60,590 nucleotides of DNA from Acidimicrobiaceae bacterium (GCA_009837445.1 VXTM01000030.1:19061-79650); one strand, 5' to 3'; counted from the first letter of the stretch, positions 19,049 to 28,679 are shown. Translations and numbers: made by a program. The notes: a model not told the origin generated them from the sequence alone.

Positions 19049-19873
19049 TCAGTGAAGCAGCTTGTCGAGACGGGACTCGGCCTCGGACGCGCCCCCGAAG
19101 CCCGGCTCGGTCGACTCCAGCCGGCCGAGCCATCCGACCGACACCCAGCCCGCCATCACCGCGCCGCCGTCGGTGTGCTCGGGAAGCTCGATGGCCTCCC
19201 CCCAGTCCATCTTCACCCGGAATGCGTCGGTGTGGCCCGGCCTCGGCTCGAGGTGGGCGGTGGCCATCGAGCGGGGCGGTTCGATGCCGACCTCGGTGCG
19301 CTTCCAGCCCCTGATCCCGGCCAGCTCCCGGCCGGGGACGTTGATGTTGAGCACCACCGGACTCTCGGGCAGGCCGGTGACGAGTCCCTCCACGACCGCC
19401 GCGGCCACGGTGGCGGCGCTGTGCCAGGGCTGATCGGCGAGCGTCTCCTCCCACGCCTGGCCCTCCACGCCGAACGACTCCACCGACTGGCTCACCGCCA
19501 CGCCCGACACGCCACCGTTGCGGGCGGTCAGGCAGGCCCCGACCGTGCCCGAGTGGTACACGGAACGACCCACGTTGGCGCCGGGGTTGATGCCCGCCAC
19601 CACCAGGTCGTAATGGCCGAAGAGGTCCAGACGCCCGAACATCACGCACAGCGCGGGCGGGCCGGTTACCGACCACACCTCGTCTATGCCGTCGATGCGG
19701 GCCCGATGCACCTCGGGCTGGATCAGGTGCAGAGGCCCGAAGGCCGCTCCATAGCCCGAGTACTCCTTGTCGGGCGCGGCCACCACCACATCACCGATGG
19801 TGGCCATGGCCCGGGCCAGCACGTGTAGCCCGATGGAGTCGATGCCGTCGTCGTTGGTGACGAGAATTCGCAC
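19049..19873 (-). CDS. surE: 5'/3'-nucleotidase SurE
   Basis: A 274-aa metal-dependent phosphatase of nucleoside monophosphates. GTG 19873 puts the conserved 'RILVTNDDGIDSIGLHVLARAM' at the N-terminus; an ATG seven codons upstream is possible but would precede the invariant start. Metal-site residues are in TNDDG, the 'YSGYGAAF' Ser and 'VVAGINPGANVG' Asn. 'YHSGTVGACLTA' is also typical. It is first in the minus-strand run and is divergent from the response regulator, with ~60 bp of shared promoter space. Confidence 0.9.
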   Translation of the reverse strand: MRILVTNDDGIDSIGLHVLARAMATIGDVVVAAPDKEYSGYGAAFGPLHLIQPEVHRARIDGIDEVWSVTGPPALCVMFGRLDLFGHYDLVVAGINPGANVGRSVYHSGTVGACLTARNGGVSGVAVSQSVESFGVEGQAWEETLADQPWHSAATVAAAVVEGLVTGLPESPVVLNINVPGRELAGIRGWKRTEVGIEPPRSMATAHLEPRPGHTDAFRVKMDWGEAIELPEHTDGGAVMAGWVSVGWLGRLESTEPGFGGASEAESRLDKLLH

Positions 19874-19931
19874 CCGCGGACCATAGCGGCCCACCAGTCA
19901 CCCGAGCCGGCAGGCCCGAAGTTCTAACCTG

Positions 19932-20717
19932 ATGTTCACCTTGGGAAGCCACACTGGGACTGTGAGTGAAGGAGCGGCGAGCCTGGCCGGAGCCGCGGCT
20001 GGCGCTTCCATCCTGGTGGCCGAGGACGATCGGCGGGTGCGGCAGTCGCTGGAGCGTGCCCTGAGGCTTGAGGGATACGACGTCGTGGTGGTCGCCGACG
20101 GCGCGGCGGCGTTGAAGGCGCACCGGTACCACCGGCCCGATCTGATGGTTCTCGACGTGTCGATGCCCAACGCCGACGGTCTGAGCGTCTGCCGGATGCT
20201 GCGTGAGGCCGGCTGCGACACCCAGATCCTGATGCTGACCGCGCGCCACGAGGTCAGCGACAGGGTGGCCGGGTTGGACGCCGGCGCCGACGACTATCTG
20301 GTCAAGCCGTTCGCGCTGGAGGAGCTGCTGGCCCGAGTGCGAGCCCGGCTGAGGGCCGCGGAGGAGGCGCGGGGAAGCACCGGCGCCGCCGAACCCGCTG
20401 CGTCCGGCGGCCGGCACCTGGTGAGCTTCGCCGACCTGGAGCTCGACGTCGAGGGCCGGCTGGCGCGCCGGGCCGGTCGCCGCATCGACTTGTCCCGCAC
20501 CGAGTTCGACCTCCTCGAGCTGCTGGTGCGCAACACCGGGACCGTGCTGAGCCGCTACGACATCTACGAGCACGTGTGGGACGGAGCCCTCGAGGTGGAG
20601 TCCAAGACGCTCGACGTGTACGTCGGGTACCTCCGCCGCAAGACGGAGGGCGGCGGCGAGCCCCGGATCATTCACACCGTGCGCGGGATCGGCTACGTGG
20701 CCAGGGTCGACCAGTGA
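19932..20717 (+). CDS. OmpR-family response regulator
   Basis: A 261-aa protein: receiver domain (about residues 25-145) with acidic pocket 'VAEDD', phospho-acceptor Asp75 in 'LMVLDVSMPNADG', and Lys in 'YLVKPF'; then an OmpR/PhoB winged helix ('RRIDLSRTEFDLLELLVRN', 'KTLDVYVGYLRRKTE', 'HTVRGIGYV'). The first ~24 residues are an unusual Ala/Ser extension; GTG at 19962 would remove ten of them. It is followed 42 bp later by a histidine kinase, its likely partner. Confidence 0.93.
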   Translation: MFTLGSHTGTVSEGAASLAGAAAGASILVAEDDRRVRQSLERALRLEGYDVVVVADGAAALKAHRYHRPDLMVLDVSMPNADGLSVCRMLREAGCDTQILMLTARHEVSDRVAGLDAGADDYLVKPFALEELLARVRARLRAAEEARGSTGAAEPAASGGRHLVSFADLELDVEGRLARRAGRRIDLSRTEFDLLELLVRNTGTVLSRYDIYEHVWDGALEVESKTLDVYVGYLRRKTEGGGEPRIIHTVRGIGYVARVDQ

Positions 20718-20759
20718 TGGGCGGGAAGGGCCTCCGGTGATGGAGGGCAGGGTGGTCCG

Positions 20760-22163
20760 GTGACGCTGCGGGTCCGGGTCGCACTGCTGGTGGCCGCCGT
20801 GGTTGCGGTGGCGGTGGCCGCGGTGGGCTGGGATGCAGTGAGATCAGCCCGGGCCGAGCTCACCGAGGAGGTCGACATCGACCTCATGGCCCGAGCCGGT
20901 CTGCTGGCCGACCAGCCCCGCCGGGACTTCTTCTCCCAGGTGCTGGGGCTGACGGGGCAGGATCTCAGGATCGGGCCGCTGCTGCGGGCCGACCCGCTCG
21001 GCTCCCTGGTGTCGCTGGACGCCCACGCCCGGGTGGTGGTCGTCGATGTCGGCCCCGGCTTGGAGGGCGTCGTTCACGGCGAAGTCATCCTCACTCTCGA
21101 CGACGGCATCGGAACCGTCCCCGACGCGCGCCGCTTGGAGCGGGCCCGCCACCGGGACGGGCCCATGCTGGAGACGGTCAGCGTCGAAGGCATCAGGCTC
21201 CGGCTCATGACGGTCGAGGCATCCGACGGCGTGTTCGTCCAGGTGGCCCGGCCGCTGGCTGAGGTCGACAGCGCGGTGGAGGATCTGCATCAACGGGTGC
21301 TGCTGTTCGGCTTCCTGGCGGTGGCCGCGGCCGCGGCGGGGGCCTGGTTCCTGGCGGGGCGGGCCGTGCGGCCCATCGTGCGCCTGACGAGGACGGTGGA
21401 GGGCATCACCGCCACGGGTGATCTTGAAGGCGAGGTCGAGGGCACCGGCCCCGGTGAGGTGGGCAGGCTGGCCCGCAGCTTCCGGACGATGCTCGCGGCG
21501 CTGGCCACCAGCCGCCGCCAGCAGCGCCGCCTGGTGATGGACGCCAGCCACGAGCTGCGGACCCCGCTGACAAGCCTGCGGACCAACGTGGACCTGCTCC
21601 GGCGTTCCGACGAGATGCCGCCCACCGATCGTGCCTCGGTGCTGGAGGATGTGGACGCCGAGCTAGGTGAGCTCACCGACCTGGTGACCGAGCTGGTAGA
21701 TCTCGCGGCCGACGTCCAGGCCGACGAGGAACTGGAGTTGATCGGTGTGGTCGAGGTGGTCGAACCGGTCCTCGAACGGGCCCGGCGCCGCAGCGGGCGC
21801 GACATCGCGCTACGGGTGGAGCGGGGAGTGCCGGTGGAGGGCCGCCCGGAGGCGCTGGCCCGGGCGGTGCGCAACCTCGTCGACAACGCGGTGAAGTTCA
21901 GCGCCGACGGGCCGGTCGAGGTGGTGGTCGACGGCGGCTCGGTGACGGTCCACGACGCCGGTCCCGGCATTCCCGAGGCCGACCGGGAACGGATCTTCGA
22001 GCGCTTCCACCGCCTGGAGGACGACCGGGACGAGCCCGGATCGGGCCTGGGACTGGCCATCGTGCGCCATGTGGCCGAAGCCCACGGCGGCACCGTCTGG
22101 GCCGGCGACTCCCCCCTCGGCGGCGCCGCTGTCGGGCTACGCATCCCCGAGATAGACGAGTAG
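20760..22163 (+). CDS. HAMP sensor histidine kinase
   Basis: A 467-aa membrane kinase. There are two transmembrane segments, 'VALLVAAVVAVAVAAVGWDAV' near the N-terminus and 'VLLFGFLAVAAAAAGAWFLAG' near residue 190, enclosing an ~150-aa extracytoplasmic sensor. HAMP follows, then the HisKA box 'VMDASHELRTPLTSLR' with phospho-accepting His264. The ATPase domain has N box 'NLVDNAVKFS', 'DAGPGIP', 'FERFHR' and 'GSGLGLAIV'. GTG is the start. The stimulus is unknown; the adjacent secreted amine oxidase (10 bp downstream) could be a regulatory target or may only share the transcript. Confidence 0.93.
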   Translation: MTLRVRVALLVAAVVAVAVAAVGWDAVRSARAELTEEVDIDLMARAGLLADQPRRDFFSQVLGLTGQDLRIGPLLRADPLGSLVSLDAHARVVVVDVGPGLEGVVHGEVILTLDDGIGTVPDARRLERARHRDGPMLETVSVEGIRLRLMTVEASDGVFVQVARPLAEVDSAVEDLHQRVLLFGFLAVAAAAAGAWFLAGRAVRPIVRLTRTVEGITATGDLEGEVEGTGPGEVGRLARSFRTMLAALATSRRQQRRLVMDASHELRTPLTSLRTNVDLLRRSDEMPPTDRASVLEDVDAELGELTDLVTELVDLAADVQADEELELIGVVEVVEPVLERARRRSGRDIALRVERGVPVEGRPEALARAVRNLVDNAVKFSADGPVEVVVDGGSVTVHDAGPGIPEADRERIFERFHRLEDDRDEPGSGLGLAIVRHVAEAHGGTVWAGDSPLGGAAVGLRIPEIDE

Positions 22164-22173
22164 AACTAGCCGG

Positions 22174-23616
22174 GTGTCGAGCGGGCGAGTCGCCGGTGGT
22201 CAGTGGCCGCGCCGGGACTTCTTGCGGGGCGGGCTCGGAGCCGCTGGCCTGGCCGCGGCCGCACCCCTGCTGGCGGCCTGCGGTGACGGCGATGAAGGCG
22301 TCCGCCGCGGCGACGGGCTGGTAGCGGACCCGCAGCCTGCGGACCCTCCGGCTGCGACCGGCGAACGGATCGTCATCGTGGGTGCTGGTGCGGCTGCGCT
22401 GGCCGCGGCCGACGAGCTCCAGATCCGGGGGTTCCACAACGTCGTGCTGCTGGAGGCCCGCGACCGGGTCGGCGGGCGGATCTGGACCTCCAGCATCGGC
22501 GACGGCATACCGGTGGAGCTGGGCGCGACGTGGATCCACGGGGTCCGGGGCAACCCGATCAGCGACATCGTGGAGCGCAACCGCATCGCAACGGCAGAGA
22601 CCGACTACGACAACGCCGTCCTCTATGACCACGACGGCCGCCCGGCCGGGCCGGTCGACCGGGCGCTGTGGGGTGAGTACATGGCGTTGGCCTACGAGAT
22701 GCCCGAAGCGTCCCTCGCCGACGTCTTCGAGCGGTTCGCGGCCACCCACCGCCTCAGCGACGACGACCGGCGCCTGTGGCTGCACTCGCTGGCGTCGATG
22801 TTCTCCCACGAGTTCGGGGCCGACATCAGCGACCTGTCCATCCTGAGCTACGACGGGCCGAGCACGTTTCGGGGCGGCGATGTGGTGTTCCCGCAGGGAT
22901 ACAGCCAGATTGTCGACGTGTTGGCCGCAGGCCGCGACATCCGCCTCGAACACCCGGTGGCGGGGATCGACCACTCCGAGCCCACCGTCGTGGTCACCAC
23001 GGAGTCGGGGGACACCTTTGAGGCCGACCGGGTGGTGGTCACCGTTCCCCTCGGCGTGCTCAAGGCGGGTGCGATCCCGTTCACCCCGGCGCTGCCGCCG
23101 GCCATGCGGGACGCGATCGCCGCGCTAGACATGGGGATCCTCAACCGGACGGTCCTGCTGTTCGACGAGCCCTTCTGGGACCGCGACACCGAGTGGATCG
23201 GCTATGCGGGCCGGCAGCCCGGCCGGTGGTCCGAGACGCTGAACCTCTACCCGTACCTGGGCCACCCGGTGCTGGCCATGTTCAACCCGGGCTCGTTCGG
23301 GACCGCGACCGAGGCCTATTCCGACGCCGAGCTCACGTCACGGGCGGTTGAGGCGCTCCAGGCCATGTTCGGGGACGTGCCCGATCCCGTTGATGCGGTC
23401 AGCACCCGCTGGGGGTCGGACCCGTGGACGCGGGGCTCGTACTCCTACCTGCCGGTGGGGGTGGAGTTCGACACCTACCGGGACATGGCCCGCCCGGTGG
23501 GCGACCGGCTCTTCTTCGCGGGCGAGGCCACCCACAGCCGGTTCCCGTCCACGGTGCACGGCGCCCTGCTGTCGGGCCGCCGTGCCGCCCGCCAGATCTT
23601 CGGCCTCCTCCGCTAA
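22174..23616 (+). CDS. Exported FAD-dependent amine oxidase
   Basis: A 480-aa flavin monoamine oxidase family protein. The N-terminus carries a twin-arginine signal 'PRRDFLRGGLGAAGLAAAA' that ends in a lipobox-like LAAC, so it is probably a Tat-exported lipoprotein. The FAD dinucleotide motif is 'RIVIVGAGAAALAAADEL' with a downstream 'EARDRVGGRIWT'. The C-terminal FAD motif is 'RLFFAGEATHSRFPSTVHGALLSG'. Substrate (polyamine, monoamine or other) is not readable. GTG start, 10 bp after the kinase stop, and the 3' end faces valS across palindromic repeat copy 4. Confidence 0.9.
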   Translation: MSSGRVAGGQWPRRDFLRGGLGAAGLAAAAPLLAACGDGDEGVRRGDGLVADPQPADPPAATGERIVIVGAGAAALAAADELQIRGFHNVVLLEARDRVGGRIWTSSIGDGIPVELGATWIHGVRGNPISDIVERNRIATAETDYDNAVLYDHDGRPAGPVDRALWGEYMALAYEMPEASLADVFERFAATHRLSDDDRRLWLHSLASMFSHEFGADISDLSILSYDGPSTFRGGDVVFPQGYSQIVDVLAAGRDIRLEHPVAGIDHSEPTVVVTTESGDTFEADRVVVTVPLGVLKAGAIPFTPALPPAMRDAIAALDMGILNRTVLLFDEPFWDRDTEWIGYAGRQPGRWSETLNLYPYLGHPVLAMFNPGSFGTATEAYSDAELTSRAVEALQAMFGDVPDPVDAVSTRWGSDPWTRGSYSYLPVGVEFDTYRDMARPVGDRLFFAGEATHSRFPSTVHGALLSGRRAARQIFGLLR

Positions 23617-23631
23617 CCGTCGCTCCCCGAG

Positions 23632-23677
23632 AATTGGCAGCGTTCTGCCCCCCATAGGGGGTGTCTTGCTGCCAGTT
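23632..23677 (+). repeat. Intergenic palindromic repeat, copy 4
   Basis: A 46-bp copy in the convergent gap between the amine oxidase and valS. The outer arms are AATTGGCAGC and GCTGCCAGTT as in copy 1, and the inner arms are CCCCC-ata-GGGGG. It occupies most of the 67-bp spacer, starting 15 bp after one stop and ending 6 bp before the other, which suggests a bidirectional terminator or a transcript-end structure. Confidence 0.85.
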
Positions 23678-23683
23678 CGGGCG

Positions 23684-26284
23684 TTAGGCGGCGGCTTCGG
23701 AGGCCAGTTCGCAGGTCACCGACAGCTCGTCGCCCTCGGCGGTGACCAGATCGGTGATGCGGCCGGCGGCCCGCACGTCGTCGGCCACCGACTCCAGCAC
23801 CGCGATGCGCTCAGGGGTGTCGGTCACGGCGGCCCGGAGCACCTCCGTGCGCAGGGGCCGCTTGGCCTCGGACTTCGATCGTCGCACCTCTCCGAGTACG
23901 GCCGCGGCCACCGCGCTGGGCAGCCCGTCCACATCACCGGCCGCGGCCCGCAGCCGCTCCGGATCGGGCCAAGTTGCGACGTGCACCGAGCCGTCGTGCC
24001 ACCAGCGCCACACCTCCTCGGCCACGAACGGCATGAACGGGGCCAGCAGCTTCTGCAGCACCCCCAGCGCGGTCCGCAACGCCCGGCGGGCCGACGCCGA
24101 CGCCTCGGCGCCGTGCTCGCCGTAGGCGCGGGCCTTGACCAACTCGAGATGGTCGTCGGTGAAGGCCCAGAAGAACGACTCGGTGCGCTCCAGAGCCCGG
24201 GCGTAGTCGAAGGCGTCCAACGCTCGGGTGGCCTCGCCGGTCAGGTCGGCCAGCCGGTGCAGCATCGACCGGTCCAGCGTCTCGGTTATGTCGCCTTCGC
24301 CGGGATCCTCGAAGCGCAGCACGAACTTCGAGGCGTTGAGGAGCTTGACGGCCAGCCGCCGGCCGATGCGGAACTGCTGCTCGTCGAAGGCGGTGTCGGT
24401 TCCCGGGCGCCCGCAGGCGGCCCAGTAGCGGACCGCGTCGGCGCCGTAGCGCTCCAGCAGGGCAGTGGGCACCTGCACGTTGCCTCTCGACTTGGACATC
24501 TTCTTGCGGTCCGGGTCCAGGATCCAGCCCGACAGGGCGCAGTTGTGCCATGGCACGCCGTCGGCGTCGAAGTGGGCTCGCACCACGGTGGAGAACAGCC
24601 AGGTGCGGATGATGTCGTGGGCCTGGGGCCGCATGTCCATGGGGAAGGTGGCGGCGTAGAGCGACTCGTCGGCGCGCCAGCCGGTGGCGATCTGGGGGGT
24701 CAGCGACGAGGTGGCCCACGTGTCCATCACGTCGGGGTCGCCCATGAACCCGCCGGGTGCGCCCCGCTGGGACTCGTCGTAGCCGTCCGGGCAGTCGGCT
24801 GAGGGGTCCACCGGCAACTCCGCGTCGCCGGGGCGGATCGGATCGTCCCACACCGGCGACCCGTCGGCGTCGAGGCGATACCACAGCGGGATGGGCACCC
24901 CGAAGAAGCGCTGGCGGCTGATGAGCCAGTCCCCGTTGAGTCCCGCGATCCAGCTCTCGTAGCGGGCCCGCATGTAGGCCGGGACCCAGTTCATCTGGGT
25001 GCCCCTGTCGATGAGGGCCTGGCGCAGGTCGTCGTCGCGCCCGCCGTTGCGGATGTACCACTGCCGGCTGGACACGATCTCCAGGGGCTTGTCGCCCTTC
25101 TCGAAGAACTTGACGGGATGGGTGATGGGGCGGGGCTCGCCGTCGATGTCGCCGGACTCGGCGAAGACGGTCGCGATCTCGGTACGGGCCTGGGCCGCGG
25201 TCTTGCCGGCTAGGCGGGCGTAGGCGGCCCGGCCCGCGGCCGACTCGATGGCTGCGGGCGGCTCGGCCACGAGCCGGCCGTCGCGCCCGATCACGGTCCG
25301 CACCGGCAGGTCGAGCTCGCGCCACCAGGTGACGTCGGCGGTGTCGCCGAAGGTGCAGATCATGGCGATGCCGGTGCCCTTGTCGGGATCGGCGAGCTCG
25401 TGGGCCAGCACCGGCACCTCGACGTCAAACACCGGGGTCCGCACCGTCGAGCCGAACCTGGGCCGGTAGCGGCTGTCGTCGGGGTGGGCCACCAGGGCCA
25501 CGCATGACGGCACCAGCTCGGGCCGGGTGGTATCGATCCAGATGTCGCCGTCGCCGCCGGTGCCGGCGAAGCGCAGCTTGTGGTAGGCGCCGGGCACCTC
25601 GCGGTCGTCGAGCTCGGCCTGGGCCACCGCCGTCTGGAAGGAGACGTCCCACAGCGACGGCGCCTCGATCTGGTAGGCCTCGTCCCGTTCCAGGTTCTCC
25701 AGGAAGGCGAGCTGGGACACCCGGCGGCAGTGGGCGTCGATGGTGGCGTAGGTGCGGGTCCAGTCCACCGACAGCCCGATGTGGCGGAACAGGTCCTCGA
25801 AGGCCTTCTCGTCGGCGACGGTCAGCTCCTCGCACAGCTCGATGAAGTTCGGCCGGCTGACTGCGATGGTCCTGCGCTTGGCCACCGCCGGGGGCCGGCC
25901 CGCGTCGGGCGGGGCCGAGAAGTCGGGGTCGTACGGCATGGACGGGTCGCAGCGCACGCCGTAGTAGTTCTGGACCCGCCGCTCGGTGGGGAGGCCGTTG
26001 TCGTCCCAGCCCATGGGGTAGAAGACGGCCTGGCCGGCCATGCGCCGGTAGCGGGCGATGATGTCGGTGTGGGTGTAGCTGAACACGTGGCCGACGTGCA
26101 GCGAGCCGCTCACCGTGGGCGGGGGAGTGTCGATGGAGAACACCTCGGAGCGGGACCTAGTCGCGTCGAAGCGGTAGATCCCCGACGCCTCCCACTCGGC
26201 GTCCCACTTGGCTTCGAGGCCCTCGAGGCCGGGCTTGTCAGGGACCGCCGCCCGGCGCGGTGTCTCGTCGGCAGGTCGGCTCAT
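23684..26284 (-). CDS. valS: Valyl-tRNA synthetase
   Basis: An 866-aa class I aminoacyl-tRNA synthetase when begun at ATG 26284; an ATG eight codons upstream is possible. The HIGH motif is 'SGSLHVGHVFSYTH' and the KMSKS loop is 'DRKKMSKSRGNVQVP'. The editing domain lies between ('IWIDTTRPELVPSCVALVAHPDD'). 'PMGWDDNGLPTERRVQNYYGV' is the form seen in actinobacterial and archaeal-like ValS rather than the E. coli type, and the C-terminal coiled-coil arm of long bacterial forms is short or absent. Its 5' end is 32 bp from the SpoU-type gene on the same strand. Confidence 0.95.
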   Translation of the reverse strand: MSRPADETPRRAAVPDKPGLEGLEAKWDAEWEASGIYRFDATRSRSEVFSIDTPPPTVSGSLHVGHVFSYTHTDIIARYRRMAGQAVFYPMGWDDNGLPTERRVQNYYGVRCDPSMPYDPDFSAPPDAGRPPAVAKRRTIAVSRPNFIELCEELTVADEKAFEDLFRHIGLSVDWTRTYATIDAHCRRVSQLAFLENLERDEAYQIEAPSLWDVSFQTAVAQAELDDREVPGAYHKLRFAGTGGDGDIWIDTTRPELVPSCVALVAHPDDSRYRPRFGSTVRTPVFDVEVPVLAHELADPDKGTGIAMICTFGDTADVTWWRELDLPVRTVIGRDGRLVAEPPAAIESAAGRAAYARLAGKTAAQARTEIATVFAESGDIDGEPRPITHPVKFFEKGDKPLEIVSSRQWYIRNGGRDDDLRQALIDRGTQMNWVPAYMRARYESWIAGLNGDWLISRQRFFGVPIPLWYRLDADGSPVWDDPIRPGDAELPVDPSADCPDGYDESQRGAPGGFMGDPDVMDTWATSSLTPQIATGWRADESLYAATFPMDMRPQAHDIIRTWLFSTVVRAHFDADGVPWHNCALSGWILDPDRKKMSKSRGNVQVPTALLERYGADAVRYWAACGRPGTDTAFDEQQFRIGRRLAVKLLNASKFVLRFEDPGEGDITETLDRSMLHRLADLTGEATRALDAFDYARALERTESFFWAFTDDHLELVKARAYGEHGAEASASARRALRTALGVLQKLLAPFMPFVAEEVWRWWHDGSVHVATWPDPERLRAAAGDVDGLPSAVAAAVLGEVRRSKSEAKRPLRTEVLRAAVTDTPERIAVLESVADDVRAAGRITDLVTAEGDELSVTCELASEAAA

Positions 26285-26315
26285 GCGGGCGCCAACGCTA
26301 CCGCTCACCGTCGTC

Positions 26316-26984
26316 CTACGGCGACTCGCTCGCCGATCTCGAGGAGCGACTCAAGCCGCCGTCAAGGCCGGGTGGGGACCAGAGGCGGATCCAGGCGTGC
26401 ATGGCTATGCCGGCGGCCACGCCCGCGTTGATGGAGCGGGTCGAGCCGAACTGGGAGATGGACAGCACCTGAGCGGAGGCGGACCGGGCCGCCTCCGACA
26501 GGCCCGGGCCCTCCTGTCCGAACAGCAACACGCACTTCTCCGGCAACGCGGCGGTCTCCAGGTCCTGGGCGCCGGGCAGGTTGTCGATCCCCACGATCGG
26601 CAGAGCCTCGGCCGCGGCCCAGGCGGCGAGATCCTCCACCGAGGCGTGATGGCGGACATGCTGGTAGACATCGGTCATCATCGCCCCCCGGCGGTTCCAG
26701 CGGCGCCGGCCCACGATGTGCACCTCGGCCGCGGCGAAGGCGTTGGCGGTGCGCACCACCGTGCCGATGTTGCGGTCGTGCTCCCAGTTCTCGATGGCCA
26801 CATGGAACGGGTGGCGCCGGGCGTCGAGGTCGGCTCTGATGGCCTCCACGCTCCAGTACCGGTAGCGGTCGATCACGTTGCGACGGTCGCCGTCGCGCAA
26901 CAACTCGCGGTCCAGGTGCTCGCCGGCAGGCCACGGCTCGGGATGGGGCCCGACGCCGATCTCCTCGCTCACCGCGCTCCCCAC
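26316..26984 (-). CDS. SpoU/TrmH-family RNA 2'-O-methyltransferase
   Basis: A 222-aa SPOUT methyltransferase. The three knot motifs are visible: motif 1 'IENWEHDRNIGTVVRTANAF' (N-x4-R form), motif 2 'CVLLFGQEGPGLSEAA' and motif 3 'LSISQFGSTRSINAGVAAGIAM'. It methylates a ribose in tRNA or rRNA; the exact site cannot be named, and the Ser/Asn content of motif 3 is normal for the family. It is upstream of valS and divergent from the channel gene, with an ~80-bp spacer. Confidence 0.88.
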   Translation of the reverse strand: MGSAVSEEIGVGPHPEPWPAGEHLDRELLRDGDRRNVIDRYRYWSVEAIRADLDARRHPFHVAIENWEHDRNIGTVVRTANAFAAAEVHIVGRRRWNRRGAMMTDVYQHVRHHASVEDLAAWAAAEALPIVGIDNLPGAQDLETAALPEKCVLLFGQEGPGLSEAARSASAQVLSISQFGSTRSINAGVAAGIAMHAWIRLWSPPGLDGGLSRSSRSASESP

Positions 26985-27062
26985 CGCCCGCCGTTCGCGC
27001 CCATCGCGACCACCGTACAGCCGGCCCCTGTGGAGGACGGGAGCGATCTAGTCTTGAGGCCG

Positions 27063-28103
27063 GTGAAGATCTGGGCTCGCAGGCGCACCCGCCGCCATCC
27101 ATACCTGGTAAGAGGTGCCCCCAAGGATCCCTGGGGCCGCTTCTGGACCGGTCTGAGCGTGCTCGCATTGGTGACCGCGGTAGGCACCTTCGGGTACCAC
27201 CGGCTCGGGCTCACGGTGGGGGAGGCCCTCTACCAGACGGTGATCACCATCACGACGGTGGGCTATGAGGAGGTCGGCACGGTCACCGACAACTACCGCG
27301 TGTTCACGATCCTGCTGATCATGTTCGGGGTGGGTGCGGCCCTCTACACCCTGAGCGTTCTCATAGAGTCACTGTTCGAGGGCCGGCTCGATGACGAGAT
27401 CCGGAGGCGGCGCATGCAGAAGCAGATCGATCGGCTGAGCGGCCATGTCGTGCTGTGCGGCTTCGGGCAGGTCGGGCGGGCCATCTACCGCGAGCTGTCC
27501 GCCAGCGAGCGCACGGTGGTGGTGATCGACCGCCGGGAACTCATCGACGAGGGTCTGACTCACGCCGTCGTCGGCGAAGCCACCGACGACGGTGTGCTGG
27601 TGTCGGCCGGTCTGGAGCGGGCCAGCACTCTCGTACTGGCCCTCGACTCCGACGTAGACAACCTCTATGTCGCGCTGACGGCCCGATCCATGGGGCCCGA
27701 CCTGTTCATCGTCGCCCGGTCCAACAACTCCTCCGCGGAGCCGAAGCTCCGCCAGGCCGGGGTGGACCGGGTGGTGAACACCCACGAGATCGGCGGATCG
27801 AGGATGGCCGCCCTGGTGCTGGAGCCCGACGTGATCGACTTCCTCGGCGTGGTCATGCACGCCGACGAGCTGTCGGTGCGGCTGGCCGAGACGCCGGTCT
27901 CCGCGGGCGGCCCGTTCGCAGGCCGGACGCTGGCCGCGTGCGAGATTGACGAGTCCACCGGTGCGACCGTCCTGGCGGTCCGGCGCGACGGCTCCTTCGT
28001 GACCGACCCGCCGGACGACTTCGTGCTGGCAGCCGACGATGTGCTGATCGCGCTGGGCACGAGGGGGCAGCTCGCCGAGCTGAACGCCAAGGCAGGCGCC
28101 TAG
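27063..28103 (+). CDS. Two-TM potassium channel with RCK (TrkA) domains
   Basis: A 346-aa protein. Segment 'FWTGLSVLALVTAVGTFGYHRLG' is TM1, 'ALYQTVITITTVGYEEVG' is the pore helix and filter (TVGYE), and 'VFTILLIMFGVGAALYTLSVLI' is TM2. The RCK N-domain starts at 'DRLSGHVVLCGFGQVGRAIYREL' with a GxGxxG nucleotide motif, and a TrkA-C domain closes the protein ('IDESTGATVLAVRRDG'). The TVGYEE filter is close to the K+ signature TVGYGD but has Glu in place of Gly-Asp, as in several prokaryotic channels. GTG 27063 was chosen since the frame upstream is a shadow of the divergent methyltransferase. Confidence 0.88.
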   Translation: MKIWARRRTRRHPYLVRGAPKDPWGRFWTGLSVLALVTAVGTFGYHRLGLTVGEALYQTVITITTVGYEEVGTVTDNYRVFTILLIMFGVGAALYTLSVLIESLFEGRLDDEIRRRRMQKQIDRLSGHVVLCGFGQVGRAIYRELSASERTVVVIDRRELIDEGLTHAVVGEATDDGVLVSAGLERASTLVLALDSDVDNLYVALTARSMGPDLFIVARSNNSSAEPKLRQAGVDRVVNTHEIGGSRMAALVLEPDVIDFLGVVMHADELSVRLAETPVSAGGPFAGRTLAACEIDESTGATVLAVRRDGSFVTDPPDDFVLAADDVLIALGTRGQLAELNAKAGA

Positions 28104-28164
28104 GCCGTCGGGGCGGCCGCGGCGGTGCTGGCCGCAGTCCGGCCGGGTAGCCTGAGCCGCTCCT

Positions 28165-28236
28165 TCGGGGATGGTGTAATAGGTAACACAGCTGGTTCTG
28201 GCCCAGCCATTGGGGGTTCAAGTCCTCCTCCCCGAA
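28165..28236 (+). tRNA. tRNA-Gln (anticodon CTG)
   Basis: A 72-nt cloverleaf: acceptor TCGGGGA pairs with TCCCCGA, the anticodon stem is GCTGG/CCAGC around loop TTCTGGC (anticodon CTG), and the T arm is GGGGG-TTCAAGT-CCTCC. The discriminator is A and CCA is not encoded (CCC follows). It stands 46 bp before tRNA-Glu. Confidence 0.93.
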
Positions 28237-28282
28237 CCCGGCGATAGGCTTCGCCCGCCCGCGGGCCCTGAGGCCCGCACCA

Positions 28283-28358
28283 GCCCCGTTCGTCTAGCGG
28301 CCTAGGACGCCACCCTCTCAAGGTGGTAGCACGGGTTCAAATCCCGTACGGGGTGCCA
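28283..28358 (+). tRNA. tRNA-Glu (anticodon CTC), island border
   Basis: A cloverleaf with acceptor GCCCCGT/ACGGGGT, anticodon stem CCACC/GGTGG, loop CTCTCAA (anticodon CTC), and T arm CGGGT/ATCCCG with TTCAAAT loop. CCA is encoded at 28356-28358. Immediately downstream the sequence becomes AT-rich and accessory genes begin, so this 3' end is the likely integration site of the island. I found no second copy of the 3' end further right in the window. Confidence 0.93.
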
Positions 28359-28679
28359 CTCTCAGGTCAAAAAATAGCCTCTGAACTAGTTATATGTCAG
28401 AAGAAGCGGATAGAGTTATTACTTTAGCTATCGTATCGGAGGGCGGTGCTGTTGCAGGCTGGAGCTATAGAAGCAAGCGAGAACAGTCGGCACATTGCCG
28501 AGAGACACTGTGACTGCGGTCGTGCGATCGTCACGTCGGGCCGGCTACTAATAGGCCTCGATCCATGATGCATGCCTAGCCACCGTGACGGGGAACACGC
28601 CTGTCGTACAGACCGCCTACAGTTGCCGCCCAAAGGCAGGTGCGGGTAGCACCACTGCGCACGAAGGAGGCAAACGATC
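28359..28679. other. AT-rich gap at island start
   Basis: About 320 bp without a convincing gene. The first ~70 bp are strikingly AT-rich against the flanking genes (for example CAAAAAATAG and TAGAGTTATTACTTT). A GAAGGAGG ribosome binding site at 28663-28670 serves the GTG of the DprA-like gene. I see no reliable promoter or terminator. Confidence 0.5.
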